Notes: a model not told the origin generated them from the letters alone. Shown: positions 16,919 to 26,841, numbered from the stretch's first letter. The stretch is DNA of 64,000 bases from UBA7359 sp964523895 (GCA_964523895.1 CAZGBJ010000002.1:1-64000), one strand, 5' to 3'. Made by a program: numbers and translations.

Positions 16919-17527
16919 TTGCAAGCTATTGATAATAAAATAATTTCTCGTATTTATGGGCGCGGTAGGGGTTGGGTCTTTACCAAGATCGATTTCGTGT
17001 CCGAATTTGGTGAGGATAATATCCATAAATCCCTGTCCAGTCTGGAGAAATCCGGCCAAATTCGTCGGGTTATCCGAGGAGTTTATGATTATCCTAAATA
17101 CAGTGACCTACTGAATCAGAAACTGAGCCCGGATATGGATCAGGTGGCACAAGCTCTGGCGCGTAAATTCAATTGGCGTATTTTCCCTGCGGGTGATGTT
17201 GCTTTGAATTTGCTCGGTTTATCTACTCAAGTCCCAGCAAAATGGGTTTATTTGTCCGATGGGGCAAATCGTGAATACAAGATTGGTAAACACAGTTTGT
17301 CGTTTAGGAAGTCCGCGCTGAAAGATCTGGGGTTTAGTTTACGCGAGAGTGGTTTAATTGTTCAGGCTTTGAAAGCATTGGGAAAGGATCATGTCGATCA
17401 AAAAGTAATAAGGTCTTTGCGGAAAAAACTGGATGCAAAAAATTGTAAGCGCATTTTAAACGATACGCGTACTGTCACGAGTTGGATATATAAAATCATC
17501 AAACAGATATGCCAGGAATGTAGATAG
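16919..17527 (+). CDS. AbiEi-like antitoxin (DUF6088 family)
   Basis: 202 aa. The N-terminal winged-helix part (GRGRGWVFTKIDFV ... LEKSGQIRRVIRGVYDYPKY, about 12-60) is the typical DNA-binding module; the rest is the AbiEi-type C-terminal domain. The only usable start is TTG 16919, because a TGA lies in frame at 16895 and no ATG or GTG intervenes; this start gives the expected N-terminus. It lies 12 bases before the AbiEii gene. In type IV systems the antitoxin represses the operon and counteracts the nucleotidyltransferase without stable binding. Confidence 0.85.
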   Translation: MQAIDNKIISRIYGRGRGWVFTKIDFVSEFGEDNIHKSLSSLEKSGQIRRVIRGVYDYPKYSDLLNQKLSPDMDQVAQALARKFNWRIFPAGDVALNLLGLSTQVPAKWVYLSDGANREYKIGKHSLSFRKSALKDLGFSLRESGLIVQALKALGKDHVDQKVIRSLRKKLDAKNCKRILNDTRTVTSWIYKIIKQICQECR

Positions 17528-17539
17528 GGATAAAAACAC

Positions 17540-18514
17540 ATGGATAAAGTGGCACGATTATCAAAGGAAGAACGAAGTGAGCTGTTTACTCAGACCGCAG
17601 ATAATCGAGGTATGACGCCGGCCATTGTTGAAAAGGATTTTTGGGTGAGTTGGGTATTGAAATGTTTGTATCAACACGAAGAGCTGGCTCGGTTGTTGAT
17701 GTTTAAGGGTGGAACCAGTTTATCCAAGGTCTATCAGTTAATTGAACGTTTTTCGGAAGACATTGATTTGATTCTTGATTGGCGTGCGTTGAGTGATGAA
17801 GATCCACTAGAGAAACGTTCTAATACACAACAGGAAAAGTTTAATAGAGCGATTAATGATCGGGCAAAGGTATTTATCGCAGATCACTTACTAACATTGG
17901 TTACTGATATCTTGGATGGAATTTGCGAATGCGAGATGGAAGATGATCCGTATGTTATTAATATTAAATATCCGGGTGCATTTTCAGATGAATATTTACG
18001 TCCTGAAGTTCGACTGGAGATTGGGCCTTTAGCTGCGTGGTTACCTGCCGAAGAAAAAGAAATCAGTTGTTATGCCGCAGAAGAATTCCCACAGGTTTTT
18101 GATAATACTCAATGTTCAGTAAAGGTAGTAAAAGCAGAACGAACTTTCTGGGACAAAGCAACGATCTTGCATCAAGAAGCTCATCGCCCTGATGGGAGCG
18201 TACAACCACCAAGATATTCTAGACATTATTATGATTTGGCAAAGTTAGCTGATTCTGAAATCAGGCGTTCTGCTTTGGCAGACATCGATTTGTTAACTAA
18301 TGTTGTCGAGTTTAAACAACGGTTCTATCCACGTGGGTGGGCTAGATATGATTTAGCTCAACCAGGTTCTTTTCGTTTGATTCCTGAAGGTGAAGTATTA
18401 GATGTTGTTAAAGTTGATTATCAAGCTATGCAAAATATGATATTTGGTGAAGTAACTGATATAGATTCGATTATGGAAACACTCAAATCATTGGAAGATG
18501 AGATCAACATGTGA
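17540..18514 (+). CDS. AbiEii-type nucleotidyltransferase toxin
   Basis: 324 aa, nucleotidyltransferase of the AbiEii/AbiGii family, which modifies tRNA or other targets and causes growth arrest during phage infection. The active-site signature is clear: FKGGTSLSK (G57-G58-T59-S60) followed by FSEDIDL with D74 and D76 as metal ligands. A conserved ERTFWDKATILHQEAHRP segment (about 200-220) and SRHYYDLAKL also fit the family. Full length and uninterrupted. It forms a type IV toxin-antitoxin unit with the preceding DUF6088 gene. Confidence 0.9.
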   Translation: MDKVARLSKEERSELFTQTADNRGMTPAIVEKDFWVSWVLKCLYQHEELARLLMFKGGTSLSKVYQLIERFSEDIDLILDWRALSDEDPLEKRSNTQQEKFNRAINDRAKVFIADHLLTLVTDILDGICECEMEDDPYVINIKYPGAFSDEYLRPEVRLEIGPLAAWLPAEEKEISCYAAEEFPQVFDNTQCSVKVVKAERTFWDKATILHQEAHRPDGSVQPPRYSRHYYDLAKLADSEIRRSALADIDLLTNVVEFKQRFYPRGWARYDLAQPGSFRLIPEGEVLDVVKVDYQAMQNMIFGEVTDIDSIMETLKSLEDEINM

Positions 18515-18560
18515 TGTTATGGGCGTATTGTTATTAGATGCAAATAAATAGAAAGATGCG

Positions 18561-21500
18561 ATGACAAAGATCAGCGAAAATGAGATCGAGTTATTTACTA
18601 TCGAGCTATTAGAGAAGCTCGGTTATGAATACGTCTATGCTCCTAATATTGCCCCTGATGGCGAGCAACCAGAACGTAGTAGCTATGATGAAGTATTGTT
18701 ATTAGATAGGTTGCAACGCGCTATACAACGGCTCAATCCCTCGCTATCCGCAGACCTGCAAGAAGAAGCTATAAAAGAAATACAATGAATTAACTCGCCT
18801 GAGTTGATAGCTAATAATGAAACGTTTCATCGACTACTTACTGAAGGTATCAACGTAAGTTATCAGAAGGATGGAAATGATCGTGGCGATCTGGTTTGGC
18901 TAATTGATTTTGATCAAGCAGAAAACAATGAATTTGTTGTGGCGAATCAGTTTACGGTAATTGAAGACGGTCAGAATAAACGTCCTGATGTGGTGTTGTT
19001 TGTTAATGGTATTCCATTAGTAGTGATTGAACTGAAGAATGCAGTTGATGAGAACGCAACAATTACATCCGCTTTTAGACAGTTGGAAACCTATAAGGAA
19101 ATGATTCCCGCTTTATTCGCCTGCAATGGTTTTATGGTAATTTCGGATGGCTTGGAAGCAAGGGCGGGATCATTGTCTGCTGGTTTATCTCGTTTTATGT
19201 CCTAGAAATCGGCTGATGGTGAAACTGAGGCTTCTCATTTGGTGAGCCAATTGGAAACATTGGTTAATGGTATGTTAAATAAATCAACAATGCTGGATTT
19301 GATTCGGCATTTTATTGTGTTTGAGAAATCAAAAAAGGAAGATGCTGAAACTGGTGTAATTAATATTTTAACAGTAAAAAAGTTGGCTTCTTATCATCAA
19401 TATTATGCAGTGAATCGGGCAGTGACATCGACCTTACGTGCTGCGGATGAAAGTGATAAAAAACTTATACAGGAGTTGCCAGAGAGTTATGGTTTGCCTA
19501 GTGTTGCCTCGCAACCGAAAGGTGATGGTAAGGGTGGAGTGGTTTGGCATACACAGGGCAGTGGTAAGTCTTTATCGATGGTGTTTTACACTGGAAAGAT
19601 TGTCATCGCTTTGGATAATCCAACAATCTTATTGATCACGGATCGTAATGATTTAGATGATCAGTTATTCGATACTTTTTCTGCATGTACACAATTGTTA
19701 AGGCAAGAACCGAAACAAGTTGAAGATCGAAAGGAACTAAAAGAGTTATTGAAAGTTGCTTCCGGCGGTGTTGTTTTTACGACAATACAAAAATTTCAAC
19801 CGGAAGAAGGTAATGTTTACGAGCAACTTTCTGAACGTAGAAACATTGTTGTTATTGCTGATGAAGCACATCGTACGCAATATGGTTTTAAGGCAAAGAC
19901 GATCGATGAGAAAGATGAGAATGGCGAAGTTATTGGTAAGAAAATGGTGTATGGATTTGCAAAATACATGCGTGATGCTTTACCCAACGCGACTTATCTT
20001 GGTTTTACGGGAACACCAATAGAAAAAACAGATGTTAATACACCTGCGGTATTTGGTCATTACATTGATATATACGATATTGCGCAGGCTGTGGAAGATG
20101 GAGCAACGGTACGTATTTATTATGAGAGCCGTTTAGCTAAAGTTAAACTGAGTGAAGAAGGTGAAGAACTGGTTGCAGAACTGGATGAACAGTTAAAACA
20201 GGAAGAGTTGACTGATACGCAAAAAGCTAAAGCGAAATGGACTCAACTGGAAGCATTGATTGGTAGTGAAAATAGAATTAAAACAGTTGCGAAAGACATT
20301 GTTACTCATTTTGAACAACGTCAGGAAGTATTTGAAGGTAAGGGAATGGTTGTTGCCATGTCGCGCCGGATAGCGACTGAACTTTATAAAGATATTATTA
20401 AACTTAAACCTGAATGGTATTCGGATTATTTGGATAAAGGTGCTATTAAGGTTGTTATGACGGCTGCATCATCAGATGGACCAGAAATGGCAAAGCATCA
20501 TACCAGTAAAAATCAGCGGAAAGCATTAGCGGATCGGATGAAAGATCCTGATGATGAATTAAAGTTGGTAATTGTTAGAGACATGTGGTTGACAGGGTTT
20601 GATGCACCGAGTTTACATACTTTGTACATAGATAAACCTATGCGCGGGCACAATTTAATGCAGGCTATTGCTAGGGTAAACCGTGTGTATAAAGATAAAC
20701 CCGGTGGTCTAGTTGTCGATTATTTAGGTATTGCTTCAGATTTAAAAGAAGCTTTGTCATTTTATTCAGACTCGGGTGGTAAGGGCGATCCTACTATTGC
20801 TCAAGAACAAGCTGTTCAATTAATGTTGGAAAAATTAGAGATCGTCTCTGATATGTATCATGGATTAGAATATGAAGATTATTTTCAGGCAGATACATCT
20901 AAAAAACTTTCCATAATACTTTCTGCGGAAGAACATATTTTAGGATTAGAAGATGGTAAGAAACGTTATATTAATGAAGTAGCGGCATTATCTCAGGCAT
21001 TTGCGATTGCCATACCTCATGAACAAGCAATGGATGCAAAAGATGAAATCGCTTTTTTTCAAGCAGTAAAAGCTCGTTTGGCCAAATTTGATAGTACCGG
21101 TTCCGGTAAGACGGATGAAGAGATTGAAACAACGATACGACAAGTTATTGATCAGGCATTAGTGTCCGAGCAAGTTATTGATGTGTTTGATGCGGCTGGA
21201 ATCAAAAAACCAGATATATCCATTCTTTCAGAGGAATTTCTACTCGAACTCAAAGATATGGAGCATAAGAATGTTGCATTGGAAGTATTGAAAAAACTGC
21301 TTAATGATGAAATTAAAGCGTTAGCCAAGAAAAATCTGGTTAAAAGTAAGAACTTGATGGAAATGTTGCAAAACGCGATCAAAAAATATCACAACAAAAT
21401 ATTAACAGCAGCAGAAGTGATTAATGAGCTTATTAAGGTAAGCAAGGAAGTAGTTTCTTTAGATAAAGAAGCCAAAGAACTAGGGCTATCTGATTATGAA

Positions 21501-21773
21501 TATGCTTTTTACACTGCGGTTGCTGATAATGATAGTGCAAGGGAATTGATGGAAGTCGATAAATTAAGAGAATTGGCTGTGATTCTTACTGAGAAAATCA
21601 GAAAGAACGCTTCCATTGATTGGACAATTAAGGAAAGTGTTAAAGCCAAATTGAAAGTGATTGTGAAAAGAACATTGAGACAATATGGCTACCCTCCAGA
21701 CATGCAGAAATTAGCTACTGAGACTGTGCTCAAGCAGGCAGAAATGATTGCGGATGAGCTAGCGAACATGTAA
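18561..21773 (+). pseudogene. hsdR: type I restriction endonuclease HsdR, two internal stops
   Basis: 1070 codons in one frame, broken by TGA at 18786-18788 and TAG at 19203-19205, with no frameshift. Fragment 1 is the N-terminus. Fragment 2 (from about 18804) holds the nuclease motif RPDVVLFVNGIPLVVIELKN. Fragment 3 holds the motor: Walker A HTQGSGKSLS, DEAH, TGTPIE and the C-terminal helicase motifs, then the helical HsdM-contact region. Homologous proteins usually have Arg at the first site (CGA to TGA) and Trp at the second (RFMAWKSADG; TGG to TAG), so both look like single transitions. ATP-driven restriction needs the joined nuclease and motor, so activity is expected to be lost. It lies 8 kb from hsdS, with toxin-antitoxin cargo between. 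Confidence 0.9.
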
Positions 21774-21795
21774 TTAGGTAGCATTTCAAAAGACA

Positions 21796-21809
21796 CGTGA
21801 AGAGAAGTC
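21796..21809 (+). repeat. right boundary direct repeat of the defence island
   Basis: CGTGAAGAGAAGTC, differing by one missing A from 9911-9925. It lies 22 bases after the hsdR stop and is followed by AAATAATG, as on the left side. Marks the probable island edge. Confidence 0.45.
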
Positions 21810-21858
21810 GATAAATAATGTAGAATACGCGTCCAATTCATATTTTAGGTTTAAGTTA

Positions 21859-22947
21859 ATGTCGGCAGTTAGTCGTGAACAAGTAGAAACAAGTCTTTCC
21901 GGAATCGAAGCCCCTTATATTAAGCAGGATTTAATCAGCGCAAAGTTAGTGAAAGATATCAGTGTTGATGGTGATGCCGTGTCAATTAGCCTTCAATTAG
22001 CTTATCCAGCAGAAGGTTTGAAAGAAGAATTATCCAAAGCTATAAAAACAGCGTTGAGTGAGCAGGGTATCTCTGATTGTACGGTCGATATATCAAGCAA
22101 GATCGTGTCACACTCTGTGCAGAAAGGTATTTCACTTTTGTCCAACGTTAAAAATGTAATAGCGGTTGCTTCAGGTAAAGGTGGCGTAGGTAAATCTACT
22201 ACCTCAATTAATCTCGCTTTAGCATTACAAGCTGAAGGTGCCACTGTCGGTATTCTGGATGCTGATATTTACGGGCCGAGCCAACCAAGAATGCTGGGTC
22301 TTCAAGGTAAACCGGATTCGACGGATGGCAAGACGGTAGAACCCAAAGTTAGCTATGGCGTGCAATCAATGTCGATTGGCTATTTAATTGAAGAAGATAC
22401 ACCGATGATTTGGCGTGGGCCGATGGTGACGGGTGCATTGGAGCAATTATTAAATGAGACTAACTGGAAAGAACTTGATTATTTAATTATTGATCTACCG
22501 CCGGGAACAGGAGATATTCAATTAACACTTTGCCAGAAAATTCCTGTGAGTGGTGCAGTAATTATAACAACGCCGCAAGACATCGCGTTACTGGATGCAA
22601 AAAAAGCATTAAAGATGTTTGAAAAAGTAGAAGTCCCTGTACTCGGGGTTATTGAAAATATGAGTACACATATTTGCAGTGAATGCGGGCATGAAGAACA
22701 TATTTTTGGTAGTGGTGGTGGCGAGCAAATGGCGAAACAATATGATGTTGATCTATTAGGTTCGTTACCATTGGATATTAAAATTCGTGAAGGTGTTGAT
22801 AATGGTAAACCGACAGTAGCGATGGAGCCGGACTCTGCTATCACAATGAACTATCGTGATATTGCTCGCCATACAGCAGCCAAGCTTGCACTACAGTCGA
22901 AGGATTATAGTTCTAAATTTCCTAAAATCGTAATTGAAAACAATTAA
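21859..22947 (+). CDS. apbC: Mrp/ApbC P-loop iron-sulfur carrier protein
   Basis: Cytoplasmic MinD/Mrp-family ATPase (362 aa) that carries [4Fe-4S] clusters to target enzymes. An N-terminal DUF59-like region (1-85) is followed by the deviant Walker A GKGGVGKST (about 107-115), the DADIYGPS loop and the cluster-binding pair C-x-x-C in CSECGHEEH (about 275). ATG 21859 is preceded by an AT-rich leader; the nearest promoter-like box is TAGAAT at about 21821. apbC followed by dcd is a common gammaproteobacterial order. Confidence 0.96.
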   Translation: MSAVSREQVETSLSGIEAPYIKQDLISAKLVKDISVDGDAVSISLQLAYPAEGLKEELSKAIKTALSEQGISDCTVDISSKIVSHSVQKGISLLSNVKNVIAVASGKGGVGKSTTSINLALALQAEGATVGILDADIYGPSQPRMLGLQGKPDSTDGKTVEPKVSYGVQSMSIGYLIEEDTPMIWRGPMVTGALEQLLNETNWKELDYLIIDLPPGTGDIQLTLCQKIPVSGAVIITTPQDIALLDAKKALKMFEKVEVPVLGVIENMSTHICSECGHEEHIFGSGGGEQMAKQYDVDLLGSLPLDIKIREGVDNGKPTVAMEPDSAITMNYRDIARHTAAKLALQSKDYSSKFPKIVIENN

Positions 22948-22960
22948 GAGATAAAAAATC

Positions 22961-23527
22961 ATGAGTGTTAAGAGCGATGCCTGGATAAGGCGTATGGCGG
23001 AAGAAGAGGGGATGATCGAACCTTTTGAAGGAGATCAGGTTAAAGAAAATGATTCAGGACGGATCATATCCTATGGTACTTCTAGCTATGGTTATGATGT
23101 GCGTTGTTCAGATGAATTTAAAATATTCACCAATGTTCATTCAGCAACTGTCGATCCAAAGAATTTCGATACAGATAGTTTTGTTGATGTTAAAAGTGAT
23201 TATTGCGTCATCCCGCCAAATTCGTTTGCCCTGGCAAGAACAGTAGAGTTTTTTCGTATACCACGAGATGTATTAACCATTTGTTTAGGTAAATCAACTT
23301 ATGCGCGCTGTGGCATTATTGTTAATGTCACACCACTCGAACCCGAATGGGAAGGACACGTTACTCTGGAATTTTCAAACACAACGACTTTGCCGGCAAA
23401 GATTTATGCTAATGAGGGTGTAGCTCAGGTTATCTTTATTGGAGCGGATGAAGTTTGTGAAACGTCGTATAAAGATCGCGGGGGAAAGTATCAGGGGCAA
23501 ACAGGCGTTACACTTCCCAAAACTTAA
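22961..23527 (+). CDS. dcd: dCTP deaminase
   Basis: 188 aa enzyme that deaminates dCTP to dUTP, supplying dUMP for thymidylate synthesis. The whole family pattern is visible: N-terminal KSDAWIRRMAEEEGMIEPF, SYGTSSYGYDVR, the substrate-binding GKSTYARCGI loop, and catalytic Glu in PLEPEWEGHVTLEFSN. C-terminal KYQGQTGVTLPKT is typical. It follows apbC by 13 bases and is probably cotranscribed with it. Confidence 0.97.
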   Translation: MSVKSDAWIRRMAEEEGMIEPFEGDQVKENDSGRIISYGTSSYGYDVRCSDEFKIFTNVHSATVDPKNFDTDSFVDVKSDYCVIPPNSFALARTVEFFRIPRDVLTICLGKSTYARCGIIVNVTPLEPEWEGHVTLEFSNTTTLPAKIYANEGVAQVIFIGADEVCETSYKDRGGKYQGQTGVTLPKT

Positions 23528-23668
23528 GAGCTTCTGATTAATAGTGATAGCGAGTGCAGTGCAAGGAAGAGCCGCGCACAGAACCGGAGTGTATAAATAA
23601 TACATGAGGATTCGAGCACGGAACTGACGCAGCAATGCGCTCGATAGTGCTGTTAATCAGAAGCTCTT
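23526..23668. repeat. family A repeat inside a long stem, copy 1
   Basis: Perfect 16-bp arms (23526-23541 and 23653-23668, core GCTTCTGATTAA) close a 143-base structure between the convergent dcd and pilZ genes. The core (23564-23630, minus orientation) matches the core at 57892-57959 at most positions: GTCAGYTCCGTGCTC, ATCCTCATGTATT, CTCCGGTT. It probably acts as a two-way terminator with an ERIC-like element in the loop. Confidence 0.75.
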
Positions 23669-23671
23669 TAA

Positions 23672-24268
23672 TTAGCCATTAGCGACGGCTTTATGTTCGA
23701 CACGTTCTTTTTTTAATGATGCAGCCTGTCTACTTAACACATGTTGCATGATAATTTCCTGATCGCTTTCACAGATGCCAGAAAAATCAACTGCAATAGT
23801 AAATCGATAAAGATTGTCATCCATCTTTTTTTTGCAATCGACAACACGTGCATAGAGTGGGATAAACTGATATTCGGGGAATAGAATCAGTTCCATTTTT
23901 AAATTAACATCTTCATTTATCGGTGTGTTTGATTCAAACGACATCCCGCTTGCACTTAGGTTAACCTGTTGTGTCTCGGTAATTGAGTTTTCCTTGTCAT
24001 CGTTGTGCATGATCATACTTTCAATCAATGATAGCTTTTTGTCGTAAAGACCCAGTACTTCAGCAACTAGAGGACTCACTTCTTCAATACGAGCCATTTT
24101 TGACATTATTTTTGCCTCTATACAATTAAATGCATTTTTTATTTCGGCAAGATTATTTTGCTCGTGTTCTGTCCGTTTAATTTCAGTATCAACATCAACA
24201 CCCTGTACAACGCGGTATTTGAGTGAAACCTTGTCATTAATTCGGAAGTATCGTCTGCGGTCATCCAT
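23672..24268 (-). CDS. PilZ-domain protein (c-di-GMP binding)
   Basis: 198 aa, third gene of the stator operon (pomA-pomB-pilZ). The PilZ signature is present: RRRYFR near the N-terminus and NLSASGMSF at about 105-113. These are the R-x3-R and D/N-x-S-x-x-G elements that hold cyclic di-GMP. They are separated by about 90 residues, including a helical insert, an arrangement seen in PilZ proteins with a split N-terminal arm. The location suggests it adjusts flagellar motor output when c-di-GMP rises, as YcgR-type brakes do, but it lacks a YcgR N-domain. Confidence 0.82.
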   Translation of the reverse strand: MDDRRRYFRINDKVSLKYRVVQGVDVDTEIKRTEHEQNNLAEIKNAFNCIEAKIMSKMARIEEVSPLVAEVLGLYDKKLSLIESMIMHNDDKENSITETQQVNLSASGMSFESNTPINEDVNLKMELILFPEYQFIPLYARVVDCKKKMDDNLYRFTIAVDFSGICESDQEIIMQHVLSRQAASLKKERVEHKAVANG

Positions 24269-24293
24269 AGTAGTTTTCCTGTTACATTTTACG

Positions 24294-25535
24294 TTATTGG
24301 GCTTTTAGTCCTTCGCGGATACTTTTGAAGCGATCCTTTAGTGTTTGTAAATCTACTGCATCAATTTCAGATTGTTTTGGAGCTTTAATCTCTTCATTCA
24401 GTATGTCTTGCACTGATGTCGTTAATTCCGGTTTAACATCACTATCAAGTGTGCTTTTAAATGGATTACTTGTGTCGGCGGAAATATCATTCATTTCATC
24501 TTCATTTTCGCCTTGTACAATCGTCAGTTCTACTCGACGATTAATCGCGCGGTTTTCAGATGTGTCATTTGCTACTATGGGGTGTGCATCACCATGCCCT
24601 TCTATAACAAAACGATCTGCTGGCAGTGTATCCAGAGCCAGTAATTCATGAACGACGGTTACTGCACGTGATGAGGATAATTCCCAGTTGGAACGAAAAC
24701 GTGCGGTTTTAATCGGGATATTATCAGTATGGCCGGCAACAATGATTCTACCGTCAATATCATTGAGTGATTTTCTAAGTTTGTTGAGTACAGGTAAGAA
24801 ACTGCCTTTGACAACGGATGATCCCGATGGAAACGATCCTTTTTCGTTAATTCGCAGTAAAATTCGATTGCCCTGCGTTTTTATTGCAACTAAACCCTGC
24901 TCAATTTCAGGCTCTAGTGTTTTCAGTAATTTATAGGCATCAGTAATGGTTTTTTCATGGAGTTCTTTTTCTTGTTTCAGTTTTTCTGCTTCTTCTTCAT
25001 CATTTTTTGCTACTGCCTCTTCCAGTTCAGCCAGTCTTTCGGCATTATCTTCTTCACTACTCTCCGCTGTATTAACTTCTTCTGTTTCTTCAATAGTTGA
25101 TTCTACAATTTCCTGTTTTTGATAACGTTGAACTGCTTCACTACCAGAACCATCATTTTCTTCAGCTGCGTCGATGCTTTCCTTTTTTTCTTGTTCTGTC
25201 ATTGCATCAGTAAACTCAACAGTTTGTTTGCTTTCATCAATAGTGTTTTGACGTATTTCTTTGATGAGAGTTGGCGTTGGTCTACCGGGTGTAAATTCAC
25301 GTGCTATAAAACTTGTGCCTTTAGGTGCATCAGTGACTTTAATGTCTCGTTGAACCCCAAATGCATTTTTCATGGAACCGGCAATTTGCTTGAATTTCAG
25401 TAAGTCCATATTGGAAAATGACAGTAGTAATACAAAGAAGCACATGAGTAATGACATAAGATCGGCAAAGGTCATTACCCAGGCTGGTGAACCTCCGCCG
25501 CCTTCCTCTTTTTTTGGTGGTGCTTCGTCACTCAT
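24294..25535 (-). CDS. pomB: flagellar stator protein PomB (MotB family)
   Basis: 413 aa. The N-terminal SPAWVMTFADLMSLLMCFFVLLLSFSNMD contains the single membrane helix with the ion-binding Asp (D24). A long acidic, coiled-coil-like linker (about 115-205, rich in E and K) leads to the OmpA/MotB peptidoglycan-binding domain (about 225-340: AGHTDNIPI, NWELSSSRA, NRAINRRVE). A further tail of about 70 residues ends the protein. The linker is longer than in E. coli MotB (308 aa). PomB naming rests on the PomA partner and sequence style; sodium versus proton coupling is inferred. Confidence 0.88.
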   Translation of the reverse strand: MSDEAPPKKEEGGGGSPAWVMTFADLMSLLMCFFVLLLSFSNMDLLKFKQIAGSMKNAFGVQRDIKVTDAPKGTSFIAREFTPGRPTPTLIKEIRQNTIDESKQTVEFTDAMTEQEKKESIDAAEENDGSGSEAVQRYQKQEIVESTIEETEEVNTAESSEEDNAERLAELEEAVAKNDEEEAEKLKQEKELHEKTITDAYKLLKTLEPEIEQGLVAIKTQGNRILLRINEKGSFPSGSSVVKGSFLPVLNKLRKSLNDIDGRIIVAGHTDNIPIKTARFRSNWELSSSRAVTVVHELLALDTLPADRFVIEGHGDAHPIVANDTSENRAINRRVELTIVQGENEDEMNDISADTSNPFKSTLDSDVKPELTTSVQDILNEEIKAPKQSEIDAVDLQTLKDRFKSIREGLKAQ

Positions 25536-25561
25536 CGTAGAATTTACTCATTTATTTCGGA

Positions 25562-26341
25562 TTAAGCGGCTTCGGCTTCCGCATCTTCATCACCAATACC
25601 TCGCTCAGAACCAGGCAGGTATGTCATTAACATACCTTCAATGACACGAGGATTGCGGCCTTCCTGAATTCCTGAAATACTGTCAATGATCATCGATTTG
25701 ATCATTTTTTCTTCACTGCTTCTAAGCCCTAATTTTTCCGATATCGGTATAGCAAAAACATTGGCAATTGCAGCGCCATAAAGTGTCGTCAGCAGCGCAA
25801 CTGCCATAGCCGGTCCAATCGTTTTTGGATCTTCCATATTGGCTAACATTTGCACCAGACCGACTAGCGTTCCTATCATTCCCATAGCCGGTGCGACATC
25901 ACCAATAGATTTAAAAATTCTTTGCCCAAGATCATGTCGTTCGATGGTTAAGTTCATATCACTGACCATCGTTTGTCTGACAACATCAGGTTCATGACCA
26001 TCGACCATCATTTGTATACCCATTTGGAAGAATGTGTTGCCAGTGTCTTTTTCTTCCAGGGCAAGTAGACCCCCTTTACGTGCGGTATTTGCCAGATCAA
26101 TCGTGGTCTCAATCAATTCTTTTGGCGGTGTCATTTTGTTAAATAACGCTTTCAATCCGACTTTCATGGCACCAAGAAATTGTCCTACACTGAACATCAT
26201 TAGAACGGCGCCAATGGTTCCACCGCCAACAACGAGTAGCGATGGAACATTGAAAAACATCATCGGATCACCGCCAAGTACGATTGCGGCCATGATAATG
26301 CCGGCAGCAGTTAGAAAACCGATTAACGTTGCAAGATCCAC
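25562..26341 (-). CDS. pomA: flagellar stator protein PomA (MotA family)
   Basis: 259 aa, four membrane helices, pairing with PomB as the ion channel that drives flagellar rotation. The N-terminal MDLATLIGFLTAAGIIMAAIVLGGD, the cytoplasmic loop, and the GDVAPAMGMIGTLVGLVQML ion-path helix (about 145-170) are typical. The start is GTG at 26341, with AAGGAGA just upstream. A FliA-type promoter lies about 100 bases upstream. pomA-pomB-pilZ form one minus-strand operon. Confidence 0.93.
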   Translation of the reverse strand: MDLATLIGFLTAAGIIMAAIVLGGDPMMFFNVPSLLVVGGGTIGAVLMMFSVGQFLGAMKVGLKALFNKMTPPKELIETTIDLANTARKGGLLALEEKDTGNTFFQMGIQMMVDGHEPDVVRQTMVSDMNLTIERHDLGQRIFKSIGDVAPAMGMIGTLVGLVQMLANMEDPKTIGPAMAVALLTTLYGAAIANVFAIPISEKLGLRSSEEKMIKSMIIDSISGIQEGRNPRVIEGMLMTYLPGSERGIGDEDAEAEAA

Positions 26342-26437
26342 AGTATTCTCCTTATATCCATTGTGATGACCGCTGTTAAAATTATGATTAATTTAATAAT
26401 TACGGACGCTATCGCGATTACAAACACGTTATTGTTT

Positions 26438-26464
26438 ATATCGGTTAAAAACGCTAAAACTTTA
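26438..26464 (-). promoter_or_regulatory. sigma-28 (FliA) promoter for pomA-pomB-pilZ
   Basis: On the minus strand TAAAGTTT (26464-26457), 11 bases, then ACCGATAT (26445-26438). The E. coli FliA consensus is TAAAGTTT-N11-GCCGATAA: 14 of 16 bases match with exact spacing. It lies about 97 bases upstream of the pomA GTG, in the right direction, as expected for a late flagellar operon. Confidence 0.7.
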
Positions 26465-26841
26465 CGCTGGAAAGTCGTTTTTTACTGCAGTTTGCTCGTA
26501 TTAGATCCAGGTGAACTTTTAACAAAGCATGGGAGATTCAAAAACAATCAATAAAGTCATAAAAATCAACTAATTGTGAATTTCTTCGGTACTATTTTGA
26601 ATATCAGGGCTTGCCTGGTTTGGTCATTGGTGGTGATGTGCTAATTGCCTGAAAACACAACATTTTTTAACTACTATAGTAATGTATTATTTTTGTAGCT
26701 GCAGAACCGGAATCTTTATTCGATGAATGTGTTTGATGAACCTCATTCAGGCACGTACATCAGACTTTCAAATATTGGAGAGAAGTCCGCATAAAAACCT
26801 TGTCTGATTTGACGCTACTGAGTCGTTGTCATATGGCCTTA
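26465..26841. other. non-coding stretch, nothing recognised
   Basis: About 375 bases between the pomA promoter and the next minus-strand gene. Reading frames are short and lack ribosome sites; no stem-loop, repeat copy or RNA gene was recognised. Confidence 0.5.

Noticed and set aside
11147..19205. Reassigned stop codon or programmed read-through explaining the broken RM genes
   Set aside because: All three stop codons occur once each, and TAA, TAG and TGA all end normal genes in the window. No recoding stem or selenocysteine context was seen.
26363..26554. Plus-strand reading frame of 63 aa upstream of pomA
   Set aside because: No ribosome site, composition unlike coding neighbours, and it runs across the FliA-type promoter of pomA.
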